This document shows, in pieces, positions 1 through 13,300 of a stretch of DNA of 64,000 bases. Origin of the DNA: Sipunculus nudus (Eukaryota; Annelida; Sipuncula; Golfingiida; Sipunculidae); contig CM049313.1 in the NCBI GenBank assembly GCA_026874595.1, forward strand, positions 74,272,659 to 74,336,658, in the 5' to 3' direction. The position numbers were made by a program, and so were the translations under genes. The notes under the pieces were generated by a model that saw only the letters and a list, made by a program, of their open reading frames with translations, searched no databases and was not told the DNA's origin. Numbering within the stretch: the first letter of the stretch is position 1; the number at the start of each line of letters is the position of its first letter.

Positions 1-667
1 CTCGGGAACCGTTTGACCGATTGAGCCAAAATTTTGCATGTGTATAGATCTCACATAGCTCTGTATCATACGCAAAACTGGTGGCGCCACCTGCAGCCAT
101 TTTTGCACAGCTCCCGTCTATTTGTCTGCCATGGGATGAAATCACTCATATCTCTGCAGTGGTTTGACATATCTGCCTAAAATTTTGCAGGTTTATACAT
201 CCCCGACAGCTCTCTTGATTTTATGACAGGTGGCGCCACCTACATTCTACATTTATGCAGCAGATATCCAAGCTCATATCTTGGGAACCGTTTGACCGAT
301 TGGGCCAAAGTTTTGTGTGTGTATAGTTCTCACATAGCTCTTTATCATACGCACAACTGGTGGCACCACCTGCAGCCATTTTTGCACAGCGTCCATCTGT
401 TTGTCTGCCAAGGGCAAAAATCACTCATATACATGTAGTGGTTTGACTTATCTGCCTTAAATTTTGCATATGTATACAACTTGGACAGCTTTCTGGATTT
501 TGTGGTAGGTGGCGCAACCTACATACACAATGGGGCTGCAGACATCCATGCTAATATGCAACACTTCACTCTATTTCCCCTTGCCACTCAATCCATGCCT
601 CACTTCACCAGTTCCACTCTGATTTAGGCGGATACACGTAGTCGCTTGTCGACTACCCGTATTCTAG
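1..667 (+). mobile_element. Non-autonomous Helitron-like element (family A), left end cut by the window
   Basis: The right end has a stem-loop (GTAGTCG, 5-base loop, CGACTAC) followed by CCGTATTCTAG and then a T. This matches a canonical Helitron 3' end: hairpin, then CTRR, inserted between A and T. The body is made of diverged tandem units carrying GGTGGCGCCACC-type palindromes at 80-91, 229-240, 359-370 (one change) and 508-519 (one change). It is closely similar to the complete copy at 6146-7043. The short reading frames inside it occur on both strands and follow the repeat, so they are not genes. Confidence 0.72.
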
Positions 668-954
668 TTCTGGCATGTATTTCCTTGATTTTTGCTATAT
701 ATTTTGATCTTATATTTGCCCTTTGTGAAGTTCCTTATGAGACTGACAGGTTTCAAGCAAGCTGTTGGAATAGTTCCTGATAGCTTAACAATCATGCATT
801 TTCCTCAGACCATCAATTCACTGTGTTTTAACCAGACATAGGTGATATATATTTCTGTTGTCATAGAAAATTTTCAACAAATTGGCAAATTGGTTCTTCA
901 AAATTTGACTGGAAGTTGTGAATCTCAGTCCATGATGTCACAGGTCATGCATGG

Positions 955-988
955 CAGCTGAGCGTCATGACCCATGGGTCACTTGTTT
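955..988 (+). mobile_element. 3' end of a Helentron-like element (family B)
   Basis: The sequence contains CAGCTGAGCGTCATGACCCA followed by TGGGTCACTTGTTT. Its core TGACCCATGGGTCA is a perfect 14-base palindrome. The same terminus closes the elements ending at 19043, 42370 and (reverse) 44919. The matching 5' head is not visible upstream, so this is a remnant or a truncated copy. Confidence 0.6.
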
Positions 989-994
989 TATTAA

Positions 995-1556
995 AAATTT
1001 ATAAAGCCTGTGAATAAAAAAATGATTCAGATAAAAACTTCTTAATGGAAAAAGTTGATATGCTTAAAAAAAATAGGATTATATATAAACTTAAATGCAT
1101 TATTCCATTAAAAGTGAAATATAGGTATTAGTCCATTCTGTCCACTTGCCTGTCCATCTGTAAATTTTCATATGCATCACAGTATCTCAAAATTTTACTG
1201 TTTTTCTTCATGACAGTCTTGTCAGAGTATTAGTTTGCAATCATATTTAGAACTTTACTATAACGAAGTAGGAGGGCCCCTATCCTCTTAGCTTATCATA
1301 TTCTTATATGAATGAAAAACATTACAATAGAATATTTCTACATCCACCTTCGTGCTGCCCTCACTTTTCCCTTCTCCGAACCCCATCCCAAAGTCAGCCT
1401 CAGTAAGCAAGAACAAGATGAATCAGATATATTTATACTTTAATATTTTGTATAACTATTTGTCCATAGGTACCTATGTACATGCCAGAAATTATGTCAA
1501 TATTGTGTTATATGTAGACATAGTGGGCATCACAATAATGTACCTTGTCAAATGAA
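995..1556 (+). repeat. Repeat shared in inverted orientation with 45346-45918
   Basis: Reading the reverse complement of 45918-45346 gives nearly the same sequence, including the stretches around the GTCCATTCTGTCCACTTGCC, GGAGGGCCCC and ACATGCCAGAAATTATGTC landmarks. The partner lies inside the minus-strand family B element at 44919-48191, so this is probably a detached piece of that element's core. The 67-codon frame at 1352-1555 lies entirely in the repeat and is not a gene. Confidence 0.7.
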
Positions 1557-2726
1557 CTGATAAAAGAAAATGTTCAAATAAAAGAATAATCTTACATTTT
1601 TATGTACAGCCAACCTATATTTATGTTTGATTCATTAAATTTTTCAGGGTTAGAGGACATTTTCTCACAAGGTATGTGCTACTTGTAAGAAAGGTATATA
1701 TAAAATATTTGTATTAGTTTTCTAATACTTAAATAAGTCCAATGTAGTCACATTTGCATTTGAATACATACAAAATATATATATTTATATTCAGTGAATT
1801 CATAATGAATACACAATTATTTACAAATTTATTTTCTGAATTACATTTGATTTGCTACTGTTATAAATGTCTATCACACTGTGCATGTTTAATTCCGTTT
1901 ACCTGACAGAGAAACAGTTATTAAAAGATCATATTATGCATGTATGTAATCATGGGGGCTTTGGTATATGATTAATTTTGCTACACTCTTGGTACAGCTG
2001 GTCTTAAAGCCATATCAGCCAATAAAATGTTCACACTTTACTTACCAGAGGTTCATAGCCCATAGATACAGTAGGTATGACTTGAGCCAATTGATGGTAA
2101 AATTAAAACTAAATGAAAAATAATTCTATGTTTAAGCTGGCTATACTATTGTTTTCAAAATAGGATCACCTCACAATCTTAACAAGGAAAGGATTTGACA
2201 TGTTCCTGTGACAATACTGTCAAACCTACACTTATGGATGCCTCTACCTGTTGTTTCTTAGGTTAAAGCCACTGAAGCATAACTATAACAATAACTAGTT
2301 AGCAATACACAACAAATGCAGGAAGCACAGCATTGCTTCATCTACCAGTGCTCACTAGCAGTATTGGCCACATGGGGGAGATCAGCTACCTTATCCATAG
2401 CTCAGATTATATGAAATTGCATCTACTGTAAGTTTCAGTGAGGTATTGTTTCTTAGTAAAAAATACAAGTTGAACTCGCTATTATTAATGTTTTAATAAA
2501 GCAGCAATGCTGTTGAATACAATTTAGGGGATATTTGTGGATTACATGAAACAGGATTTCCCTTAAACAGAACTAAATGTATACATGTCTTAACACCTTA
2601 ACTGGTGTGCATGTAATTATACTACATAATTATACATGTGTATATGAATGCACACACCTACTTATCTATTATAGGCAAAAAGCCAGGTTCCTCCAACTTC
2701 CAAGTTTCGATTATTGTGAAGTTCTA

Positions 2727-2727
2727 A

Positions 2728-2803
<76 letters not shown>
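2727..2803. repeat. Compound (CT)n-(TA)n microsatellite
   Basis: About 50 bases of CT repeats with one GT interruption pass directly into about 27 bases of TA repeats. Reading frames crossing it are artefacts of the simple repeat. Confidence 0.95.
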
Positions 2804-3760
2804 GGTGACCTTTAGATCTGTGTCTTTCTCATGAACAAGCTGATGTACCACACTTGACTGCACATATACATGTACCTGAACTGGATCTGGGCCCGATATT
2901 GGTTTAATGTGAAAGTTATTATACACAGAATACAGGGAGTGCATTACTGGCAGAGATAGCAGGCACAGGTAATATATAATTTACAGAAACTGGTCACTTA
3001 GTGTTTTTTAAATATCTTAAAGATAGTTGTAATATGAAAGGAACGGTTAAATTGACTATTTCATCACATTTTCATTCAGGTGTCAGAATCGTCTTAGGTG
3101 TCTGTCTACGTGTTTTTACGGGTTTTCCTTTATACTACATACCTGTTGCTTAATGACTACATGAAATTTAGTTCACAAACATGTGTTTTGAAATGCATAT
3201 TTAACTTTTGCTTATTTTTAACTAATCGGAAGCCTTTTATAGTTGAAAATGAAAAAAGGTTATTTTTGTACGTTCAAAACTTAAATACCCTTTAAATCAT
3301 AAAAATTTCTTTGGGGTTTACCCGTATTTTAACATTCTGCCCAGGGATATTCTGTATAGTTATTACAGATGTGCTGGAACAAATGATTTTAAGTCAAATA
3401 TCTGAAATTCACTAATACATTTTAAAATTATCTTTTGTCAAAAACCCATTCTTTTTATATACCAACATGTAGAGCATGTCAGTTGGTTCCAGATCAGTAC
3501 TTGGTAAAATATTAAGTAAAACTGAAACAATGCTATACAATACTAGCTTGTTAGATGATTCAGGGACCTGAAAGGCAAATAGCTGTCATATCAATTGAGT
3601 TGCTTTTGAATATCTCATGAGCACTTATTTTATTGAATATCAAAAATGTGTCTAAACTCTAAAGGAATAACTTTAACAACTGAGTATGTCACTGATCAAG
3701 TAGAGGTGTTTAGGTAGGGTTAATGCCCCAGTATTTCAAATGGATTAATTATGATGTAGG

Positions 3761-3832
3761 GTGTAGTCTAGTGGTTTAGGTGCTGGGCTTTGACGCTGAA
3801 GGTCCCTGGCTTGAAACAAGGCAAGGCATAAT
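3761..3832 (+). mobile_element. tRNA-derived SINE fragment
   Basis: GTGTAGTCTAGTGGTTTAGG resembles a tRNA A box with D arm, and GGTCCCTGGCTTGAAACAAG some 35 bases later resembles a B box/T arm. The cloverleaf pairing is poor and no discriminator end is visible, so a SINE head or tRNA pseudogene fits better than a working tRNA. Confidence 0.45.
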
Positions 3833-4321
3833 TGTGAAATGTGAAATCTCATAAATTTCTCATTAGATCTAAAGAGATTCACTCTTTAAATGTCTTAACA
3901 ACATTAATATGACTTTAGATTATTCCTAACCCTGTGCATATAAAACCTAAAATCCAAAAGTCATAGTAAAATCATATCATTCTTATTGTATGGATACCTT
4001 CATCCTCGTTGAATAGAGAGTGTCTCCAACATCTTTATTAAAAAAATATGGATTAATGTAAAAAAATGTGTTTATGTGGAATGATATGTAATATACTTTA
4101 AATAGACAATTGTGTGCATAAAAACAAAAAGTTAATCCTTCTTTTGCTGCAAATTTTCTTTCATTTTGTTGTAGACAGCTGACAAAGAAAAACTCTGTCC
4201 CATTTATATCATTGTATAGAAAAAGGGATGGGTTTCTTTTTGACAATGTGAAAAAATGAGTCACAGTGTGACTTCTTACACTATGCAAGGCCAATGTTTA
4301 GTGTTTTAATGTACTATACAG

Positions 4322-4325
<4 letters not shown>

Positions 4326-4418
<93 letters not shown>
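4326..4418. repeat. (TA)n microsatellite
   Basis: About 93 bases of almost pure TA with one C interruption. It can extrude a cruciform and is likely length-variable. Confidence 0.95.
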
Positions 4419-4420
<2 letters not shown>

Positions 4421-6145
4421 GTAGCATGGATCTTATCAGTTATATAGAGTTATATGTAGGGCAAGGTCTCGAGTGATTTTGCTCACTAAGATGTAAGAGA
4501 TCCATATACTGTTATCATACTATGATATAATAAATGTGTCATGAAGGCCAAGCTTATCAGTTATTAAGATAAAGAGATTTGCTGATTAGTCACACTGATA
4601 ACCAGGGCATAGTGTCATCCAGAGTGGTTTTTTTTTGGTAGTTGATTTACTCATCACTATACAGGCTGCATCCTTCAGATGGGAGAGCCTACTGTGGTCA
4701 TCTTTTTGTTCATCAGGGCTTTAAAATTGTTATATATTTCCTGAAAGGGAAAATATCACAAATATAACTAGAAATGTCCCCTGAGAGCACAGAACTCAGC
4801 CAAAGCAGCTCATTACCCACATATGGCACTGTCAGAAATGCAACATTTTCCCTTATAAAAATGGCCCTGGTACTTTACACTGACACCTATCAGGGAAACA
4901 GCACATACACATGAAGTGACCTCATTGTCCTCTGTGACATAATGTCTGTTAGGTCATGACCCGCAAGACTCCAAAGATGGCCATATCGTCACATGCTACA
5001 TTCCTGCGTATACAAATCTGCTTTAAAACCCTATAAAATGCTCATTCTAGGTTTATTTATGCATGGATCACCCAAAAAAAACAAATCAACTATTCCTTGT
5101 TTCATTGTTGAGCTCTCCTGAAAGTTTTATCTAACTCTGTCGAGAAATTTTTCATTAATATTGATAACAGACAAACCAACACCACCAAAACATTTATACC
5201 TCTGCCGCTTACCAGAAATAATAAGACACCCAAACTAAACAGGTGAATATTCGTTTATAACATAGCCTCAGTGGCATTTCAAATACAGTAACTCTGGTTG
5301 TAAGGTCACAGGGAAAACAATTTTGATTTTATTATTGTCAACAGATCACTTAAGTATATAAGAGTCAAATTTTTAACATGCGACACCCACTCCCATGCAT
5401 ATTATGCCACCCATCAATCAAAGATTGACAACTAGAATAATATCAGTTCGTTTGTATGTAATATATATCATTCTGCCCCTATTGCATAATTTATTTCCAT
5501 CTGTTCAGTGTACCTTAAGGTCTTTGTACAGCAGTTGAGACTTCGGTACTTATTATATAATTGATATGATAAAGCCAAAGAAAGAGGTAAGGTTCTCAGG
5601 CACTGTGTGCTTCAGTTTTAACCCCATACATCAAAAATTTTTTATTTTTTTTCAATGGTAACCAATTTTGAACTCCAGCCACTCGGACATTTCTTCAATA
5701 AGATAAAATAATTCAATTTTGATAAGATTTCCTTTGGTATGTAGTGCTTTTACCTGTTTTGCAAAACAATTATCATGCTTTTCCCTGATCATATGACATT
5801 TTGATTGAAACATACAAAAAAAGGTAAAAAAAATCTGACTTGAGCTCTGATTTCTAAAAAATAAGTTCCTTACAAATCACTGAAGAAGTTGAAATCACAG
5901 ATATGGAAAAGAATCCAACCTCAGTATACAATTTCATGAATTTTTTTTTTCAGTGTATTCTTTTACAACAAGCTAGTCACAAAGTATACTATTGTTTGTA
6001 ATACTTTATTACATGTATATAATAAACTTATTATATATCCCATTAGGACCACTCAAGGATTTCACATGTTGAACTGCATATGTCACATATGGAAAAACCA
6101 AGTTCTCTCCCTGAAATCTCATAGATATAGTAAGAGTTAATTGTA

Positions 6146-7043
6146 TCCGCCAAAACAGAGTTTTGCGGATACTATGTTTTCAGCTGCACGCTGCCGCTGC
6201 CGCCGCGTAGGTGTCCGGAGAACTTCTCCGTAACTGATGGGCGGAATTTTACGAAACCCGGGATTATGTTCGGGTCACATGTGAACTGCTGCGCCCCGAT
6301 TTTGTTTTGACCTCTGACCTTTCCCCTGGGCTCTGCGTCCGTTTGTGTGTCTGTTTCCACACATAAACCCACATATCTCGGGAACCGTTTGACGGATCAG
6401 GAAAATTTTTTTGCACAAATGTAGCCCTTGGAGAGCTTTATAACATACACAAAAATGGTGGCGCCACCTGCAACCATGTTTGCACAGTGTCCATCTGTTT
6501 GTCTGCCTTGGGTAAAAATCACTCATATCTCTGCAGTGATTTGACTAATTCACCTGAAATTTGGCATGCATATACATCCTGGATAGCTTTTCTGATTTTA
6601 TGACAGCTGGCGCCACCTGTATTCTTGTTTATGCAGCAGACATCCAAGCTCATATCTTGGGAACCGTTTGACCGATTGGGCCAAAGTTTTGCATGTGTAT
6701 AGTTTTCACATAGCTCTTTATCATACGCAAAACTGGTGGCGCCACCTTCAACCATTTTTGCACAGCGTCCAACTGTTTGTCTGCCACGGGCTAAAATCAC
6801 TCATAAACATATAGTGGTTTGACTTATCTGCCTAAAATTTTGCATATGTATACAACTTGGACGGCTTTCTGGATTTTGTGGTAGGTGGTGCAACCTACAT
6901 ACACCATTTGGCTGCAGACATCCATGCTAATATGCAACACTTCACTCTATTTCCCCTTGCCACTCAATCCATGCCTCACTTCACCTGTTCCACTCTGATT
7001 TAGGCGGATACACGTAGTCACTTGTCGACTACCCGTATTCTAG
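6146..7043 (+). mobile_element. Complete non-autonomous Helitron-like element (family A)
   Basis: It starts with TC directly after a host A and ends CTAG before a host T, as canonical Helitrons do. The 5' end is itself a hairpin: TCCGCCAAAAC, then AGA, then GTTTTGCGGA. The 3' end has a stem-loop of GTAGTC and GACTAC arms about ten bases before CTAG. The body contains tandem units with GGTGGCGCCACC at 6457-6468 and 6735-6746 and a one-base variant at 6606-6617. No Rep/helicase reading frame is present, so it depends on proteins from elsewhere. At 898 bp with tandem internal repeats, it fits the tandem-repeat-bearing mobile elements known from bivalves. Confidence 0.8.
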
Positions 7044-9224
7044 TTAAAATATGTATTCAAACATGTCTTTTTCAAGAATCAGTTTATTCACTGGTGATTG
7101 ATATGTTCTGTGCATGTTCGTGTTTCAGTTCAGTCATCTGCTTTCTATCAATGCTGGCTGTGTTTTACAATGCAGCTAGCAATTATGTACCTATATTTAT
7201 ATATAATCACATACATACATACATTTTCTGTAAGCAGATTAAAAAAAAAGAATATTAAGAACAAAGGAAAATATTTTATTGTATTTTCAGAGAATTAGTA
7301 ATGGTATGTCTGACATGTTATTGTAATTCACAGAATTTGTTTAATTTTTGGTCATTATGTTAATATATATCCAATGTTTCCATTATAAATTTGCCTTTCA
7401 GACCACCTATCCCAGACCGAATTTATTCCTTCTCTGCCGAACTTAAAAGACTCACTAAGAAATAAGATCCTTCAGATAAGTTTGTATCACCGGGTCATTT
7501 TATTATTTTGTTCCCTCTCTTCGGGCTCAAATTTTTACTGTTGTTAATAAATACCCATGAATTCTTTAGTAAATTAATTCCATTGATTAAATCAGTTATG
7601 TTTTTCATAGGTTCAGCTAAAGCCTTTCATGATAATTTGAATGTTCAAAAATAGAATTTTCTATCTAAAAACCCTGAGACAGCATGATTAGTTATAAAAA
7701 AGATTTAAAACATAGAGAATTTGGGCATTGCCCCTTCTTTAATAAGAATTGTTGACATGGTATCTAGGGTTTACACAAAATCCCCTTATCAGACTCTTTA
7801 TCTGTTGGTATCACTGTACTCTGCACCTTACTATACTCTACTAACCAGTGGACCAGATACCTTGAGTGTTACCTGCAGGAATAATAGTCAAATTTGAGAG
7901 GTGCTGGCAACTGGGAGAAGTAATGGTACGAAGTATAGACTCTATACAGAATTGTTTCACACAAACAAGAGAAGCAGTACTTAGAGTACAATATCAAAAG
8001 GACAAGATCTGCTACAAATGTTGTGGACTTCTGAAGTAGAAACAGGAGTTTGGTGACACAACTCAGATGTTTTGACTGGTGGTATATTAAGTTTCATACT
8101 GCATTGCTCTCACTGTACACTGTTGCTACTTATACTTTGCAATTAGCTATGGAAAAGATGTCATTATATTGACTAATCCAAGAGTACTGAGAAGAGTAAA
8201 TTCAGTAAATATAACAGAGGCTGTCCCAGCTCTTTTCTACAGATTTGTAGTTAGAATATTAGAGACTTGTATTTGGCATTAATATGGCATCTTTATTCTT
8301 CATTGGTCATACATGTATGATGGCTTCATCTGTTCTGGCTGTAAGCCTACAGCAGTCTCACAAATGCTTTGTGTAGCTAAGTGAGATTCCTCAGATTAAG
8401 TTCCCCAGGCAACAAGTGTTTACATTCACTTATTCGGCCCTTATTACCTTGTTCAATTGTGCATATAGTGACTGCACATTTATGAATATTCCTGTGAGTC
8501 CTTCCAAGATCCAGATCATGAACCAGACCCAAAATCGATTTGATTCTTTCTTAACCCATTCCTGAAATGCTCTGAAAAATTTCATTAGATTCCATGAATG
8601 ATTTTATGAGTTATATTGTGAACAAACACACACACACACTAACACACCACCCACACACAAACAAGAATGAGGCAAAAATCGTTCAAGATCAGTTTATATG
8701 GCATGAAGATATGTAAATTGACTGTATGTGTTCCTTCTTGAAATAAGATGTGGTAAATTTTGTTCAGAATTGTGAAGTTCACAAATTACCTGGCAGATGA
8801 ACATGATATAGTACTATAAGAAATGGGCATACATATGCACAGCTTAAAGGGACCTAATCACATTTCAGTTATATTGAATTAACAGAAATAATTACTTCTT
8901 CATGGGACTCCATGCATCACATGGGCCACAACACATGTCTATCAGAAGATGCCGTCACCGACTTGGCTTATAAAAAAATTAACATTGTTTCACTGGCTGA
9001 AACATTCCATGTTTTGTTGCTCATGTACCTGATACACAGGCTGACATGGTGCTGTGGTGTCATTTGAGCTGAGGCCCCTTGACCTATTGTACAAATCTGT
9101 TGCAAGTTGTTCTGCAATGAATTTACATTTTGCCCATGGACCTTAATGTGATATATCAGAGGATATGAAGGTCCATGTATGGACTAGTTGGGACTACTTC
9201 TTGATTGGGATCTGTGTACTATAC
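7044..9224. other. Intergenic stretch upstream of SLC27, no gene recognised
   Basis: AT-rich sequence with a short CA-rich run near 8628-8660. An upstream non-coding exon and promoter of SLC27 should lie in or before this stretch, because the first coding exon begins at a splice acceptor, but I could not identify them. No protein domain is recognisable in any frame. Confidence 0.5.
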
Positions 9225-9760
9225 CTCCTCATATAACTATACAGTAAGGAACTATAGATCCTCATATCAATTTACATTAAGGGCTAAAGAGCTATAGCCC
9301 TTCATATTTAAAACTAAACACTAAGGACTAAAGAACTATAGCTCCTATAATTATACACTAAGGACTAAAGAACGTTTGTTCCTCAGATAACTATACACTA
9401 AGGACTCCAAGCTATAGCTCTTCACGTCACATTAAGGAGTCCAGAGCTATACAGCTCCTCCAATCACATTTAGAACTCCAGAGCTTAGCTCCTCAAAACA
9501 CATTAAGGACCCCAAGAGCTATAGCTCCTCACATCACACTGTATGGACTCCAGAACTGAATGTCCTCACATGACTTCACACGAAGAACTCCAGAACACTG
9601 TAGCTCCTTACATCACATATAGGAGTCAGAACTATGGTTCCTCAGTCCTTATATCACTCCACACTGAAGATGAATACTTCAAATTTAGGAATTTCATCCA
9701 GTGCTATGGCTCATCAAACTACTGACTGGGGACTCCAGGACTATAGCTCCTTGCATGCAT
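9225..9760 (+). repeat. Degenerate minisatellite with GCTATAGCTCCTCA-type core
   Basis: Roughly a dozen diverged units of about 36-50 bases, each with a version of ACTAAGGACTCCAGAGC followed by TATAGCTCCTCA, run up to about 170 bases before the splice acceptor of the first SLC27 coding exon. The core contains the palindrome GAGCTATAGCTC. Frames through it are not coding. Confidence 0.75.
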
Positions 9761-9934
9761 CCATACATAATACTTGTGCATAAGCCATCAAAAGCTATAA
9801 ATGGTGTAAATATTTGTGATATAAGGTAAAGGGTTTTTTGGGGAAATATATATTGTAACAGTGTTGTGCAGCAGCACTGACTATTTTGTAAATTATTTTT
9901 GGACTATGGTGAATGTTTTGTCTCCTTGTTTCAG

Positions 9935-10337
9935 AAAAGAACTTCATGGTGGTTTCATCTGCTTAACTGTTATAACAAGATGCTGCCTTATGGACTTTCA
10001 TGGCTGCTGGGCTTTGCTGCTGCAGGCTACCTCTTGTATAGAAGATATCCCTGGCTGCATTATGACTTCATTATGATAAAGAAGTTTGTGGCATCCCTTA
10101 TACAATACGCCAAATGGGAAAAGAAAAACATACAGTTTCCAGATTTGTTGGAGCAAAATGCTGCTGTAAGGCCGGACAAAACTTTTGTCATCTTTCAAGG
10201 GAACAATTACAGTTACCGATACATTAACAATAAGGCAAACCAAGTGGCTCACACTGGCCTGAAGCTTGGCCTCAAAACAGGTGATGTAGTGGCAATATTG
10301 ATTCACAATGAACCTGCATTTATCTGGACATTCCTGG
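9935..10337 (+). CDS. SLC27A2-like: SLC27 coding exon 1 (with 45 bases of 5' UTR)
   Basis: The exon starts after a good acceptor (TCTCCTTGTTTCAG, ending 9934), so at least one upstream non-coding exon is expected. Translation starts at ATG 9980 with [12 protein letters not shown], a hydrophobic anchor. An in-frame ATG at 9899 lies before the acceptor and would only be used if this intron were not removed. The exon encodes residues 1-119 and ends at GTAAGT. Confidence 0.85.
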
Positions 10338-13300
10338 GTAAGTAACAGACCATAAGTTTCTTCACCGTCATTTTATAGCAAAGTCGCCAACAGAACATGG
10401 AACTGTATCCTGAAAGTTTTTAGTGTCATAGGCATCATAGAAGGGCATTTTTTACAGCTGTTTTTATTTAATTTGAATTTTTAAAAATAAATTTAGTAAT
10501 GTCTAGTCATTGTGTATCTGAATAATTACATAATCAACTAAACAGCTTTGATAATTGATAACTGTTCTTCATTTATTGCAATTAACAGACACTAAATATG
10601 AAGATTTTACTGCAGATTTGAGCATAACTTTTGAATTTGGACATTTCAGTACTTTCAAATACAGTAGTGAACATGTATGATTTTTTCATTTCTGATACCT
10701 GTCAGGGTATAAGTGACCAATGTGTCACTTAGTATTTATACAACGTAAACATCCAAGAGGAGAGGATTAGGGTACATGTCCCTCAAAGTAAATATTAAAA
10801 CCTTTCCTTCCTACAATCCTATGACATCCACCCCTAAATAAATATCATAGATTAAAAGATGATCCCTTTTCACAGTATAATATCACCACGTTTGTCAGAC
10901 ATTTTATAAAACAACATTTTTCTTATAGTTATCAGATTAAAAATTATCATTTGTTTTTATGTTTCAGGACTTGCCAAGATAGGGGTTAAAGTGGCGTTTC
11001 TGAATTTCAACCTACGACAGAAGTCACTTGCCTACTGCTTCAATGTTAGTAAAGCAAAGCTACTTATCATTGGACAGAGTAAGTTAATTATATACATATA
11101 TGTGTACACATATGTCTGCACATTATGTATATTTGTGTGTGTGTGTGCAGATGGTACCTGTATACAGTTTACAGTAGAACACGATCATTTACCATTAACA
11201 GTATCTCTTCAGAACTATTTCTCTCAACAAGGACGATGACACTCTAACATGACACAAGACAAAAAGATACCCTTGTTACAATTAAAAACCTGAACTAAGA
11301 TAGCAGACAACTGTATGAGAAGCATAACCTCAAAAGTTATAAATGAAACCAACCAAATCATTGAGAAAATCTTCACTCATAGTCTTCAAGAATTGAAGGT
11401 ACACCAAAAACATGTTATAAATACATACAAAGACAAATGCCTTCAGATAAACTGTTACATCTGTAACAAAAATTAATCAAAGCCAAAAACAAAACAAAAA
11501 TTAAAACTTTTATTTTAGAAACTCAAGTTTAATAATCTTCACAGTTTCTCACTAATTTCCTCAATAAATCATAAATCTCAGTTGTTGGGAAATGTAGAAT
11601 ACTTAACCTACATATTATGTACAGTTCCTTCATGTGTCACAGGTTGCTGTTGTGTCAGTGGAATAAAATCCTTAACAACAGTCTCCACACATAATAAAAT
11701 CAAAAACATCACATTTTGAATATATTTTTTGGACACTTTATGTTTATGTAGAACAAAATATTTCTCTCTCTCTCTCTCTCTCTATCCAAGAATTATTTGT
11801 TTAAATTACAGCAAAGTACATGCAATGGTTTCTGATATATTTGTGTTCTGTGAATTAAAAAAAATGTATACTCTGGCTCCAGATTACATTTGGTTGCATT
11901 TTAATTTGGGAGGGTTTTATTTCGTGATATTCACCAATGTGAAATAAGCGCGAATATGAAGCCCTCAAGAATAAGATGTCCCATCAACTAAGATGACTTC
12001 TGGAAACAACCTAATCAGCAACCAAATGTGTGCATGATATCGAAATTGGCCCATGCATCCACCTATTGTAAAACTTATCCATTATCGTAAAACAAGCCAT
12101 ACTCAGAGAGTGTGTATCAACTGTGATACAAGTTATAAGATACTGACTGAACCAGTTATAAGGTATGGTATTGTAGGATTAATTCTAATTTAAAATCATT
12201 AAAAATACTTCAGTTTTATAGTTTCTGGTGCAATCACAAAATGAAACCTTGAAACACTCAAAAGTAAGAAATTGCAAAATTTCAGCCTCTCGAATATAAA
12301 GCCAACCACAATATCTGTACGGAGGACTGAGATGTCGTGGTGACTTACATTGTGTCATTTGTTTTAAAAATGGAAATTTGACAGGACCAGACAGGCAGGG
12401 GAGCAATTTCCTCATGTAATGTAGGGGGATTAGGACCATCCTTGTATTAATTATTTAATTTGTGTGATTAGTGAGTGGGTTCCACCATATTGGGGATATT
12501 GGTAAATCTTGTCGTATTATAAGTCATTTTGATATTTTAGTCATTTCTTTAAGACTGGAGGTGAGTGATATTTGAGGAACTTCACAAAAGTATGACAAGT
12601 TCTTCCTAATACCTCATATCCTTATTAGATTGAATTGAGATCATATTTTATGGTTAAATTACAATATTTCAAATGTCAAAAAGTGGTATGATCCCTATAG
12701 TTGAAAAAGGAGGTAGGTGGGACCGGGGGCGACATATCCCCTCTGTCCCACACCAAATTGCACCCATGCAGACACGCAAACATATAATGTACAGACATGC
12801 ACACAGGCAGACAGACAGGCCCCAAATGGGTGAGGGTAAAAAAATATTAAATGAAGCATTGAGCTCACTTTATAACCAGCTATTCCTTGTGAGTGCACAA
12901 CAATTTTTCAGCTTAGTCAACAAATATTTCAGGTGATGAGCTGGTCGGTGCTGTTCAGGAGATTTACAAAGACCTGGAGCCCCAAAACTTGCCAGTGTAT
13001 GTACAGGGAACCAGCCAGTATCCCAAAGAGTTCCAGTCATTTGACAACCTGATGAATGGGGCCTCGTTAGATCAAGTCAGCAGGGAGTACAGAAGTGGAC
13101 TTACCGTAAAAGAGCCACTATGCTATATCTACACGTCTGGAACTACAGGTAGGACAAAGTCTGTTGTAGCTTCATTGTTACCGTAACAATTAGGGCAGTC
13201 TGCTGTATCTACACGTCTAGTGCTAAAGGCTATATGTAGTCTTCTACATGAATACAGCGTGGTATTATAATACCATAAAGAAGGGATCTGCTGTATCTAG

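Larger units (their letters stand above)
668..6145. other. Intergenic stretch, no gene recognised
   Basis: This AT-rich stretch between two Helitron-like copies holds a Helentron-like 3' end, a repeat shared with 45.3-45.9 kb, two long microsatellites and a tRNA-like SINE fragment, each listed separately. No open frame has a recognisable protein domain. The longest frames run through TA or CT repeats or are low in coding character. The stretch at 4.7-6.1 kb looks unique but shows nothing that can be assigned. Confidence 0.6.

Noticed and set aside
4294-4476. Open frame through alternating Ile-Tyr codons
   Set aside because: It is a translation of a TA microsatellite, as are similar frames at 2711-2944, 31114-31398 and 54834-55133.
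9899-9979. Upstream in-frame ATG for SLC27
   Set aside because: A strong splice acceptor lies between it and the conserved start, and the extra residues match nothing in the family.
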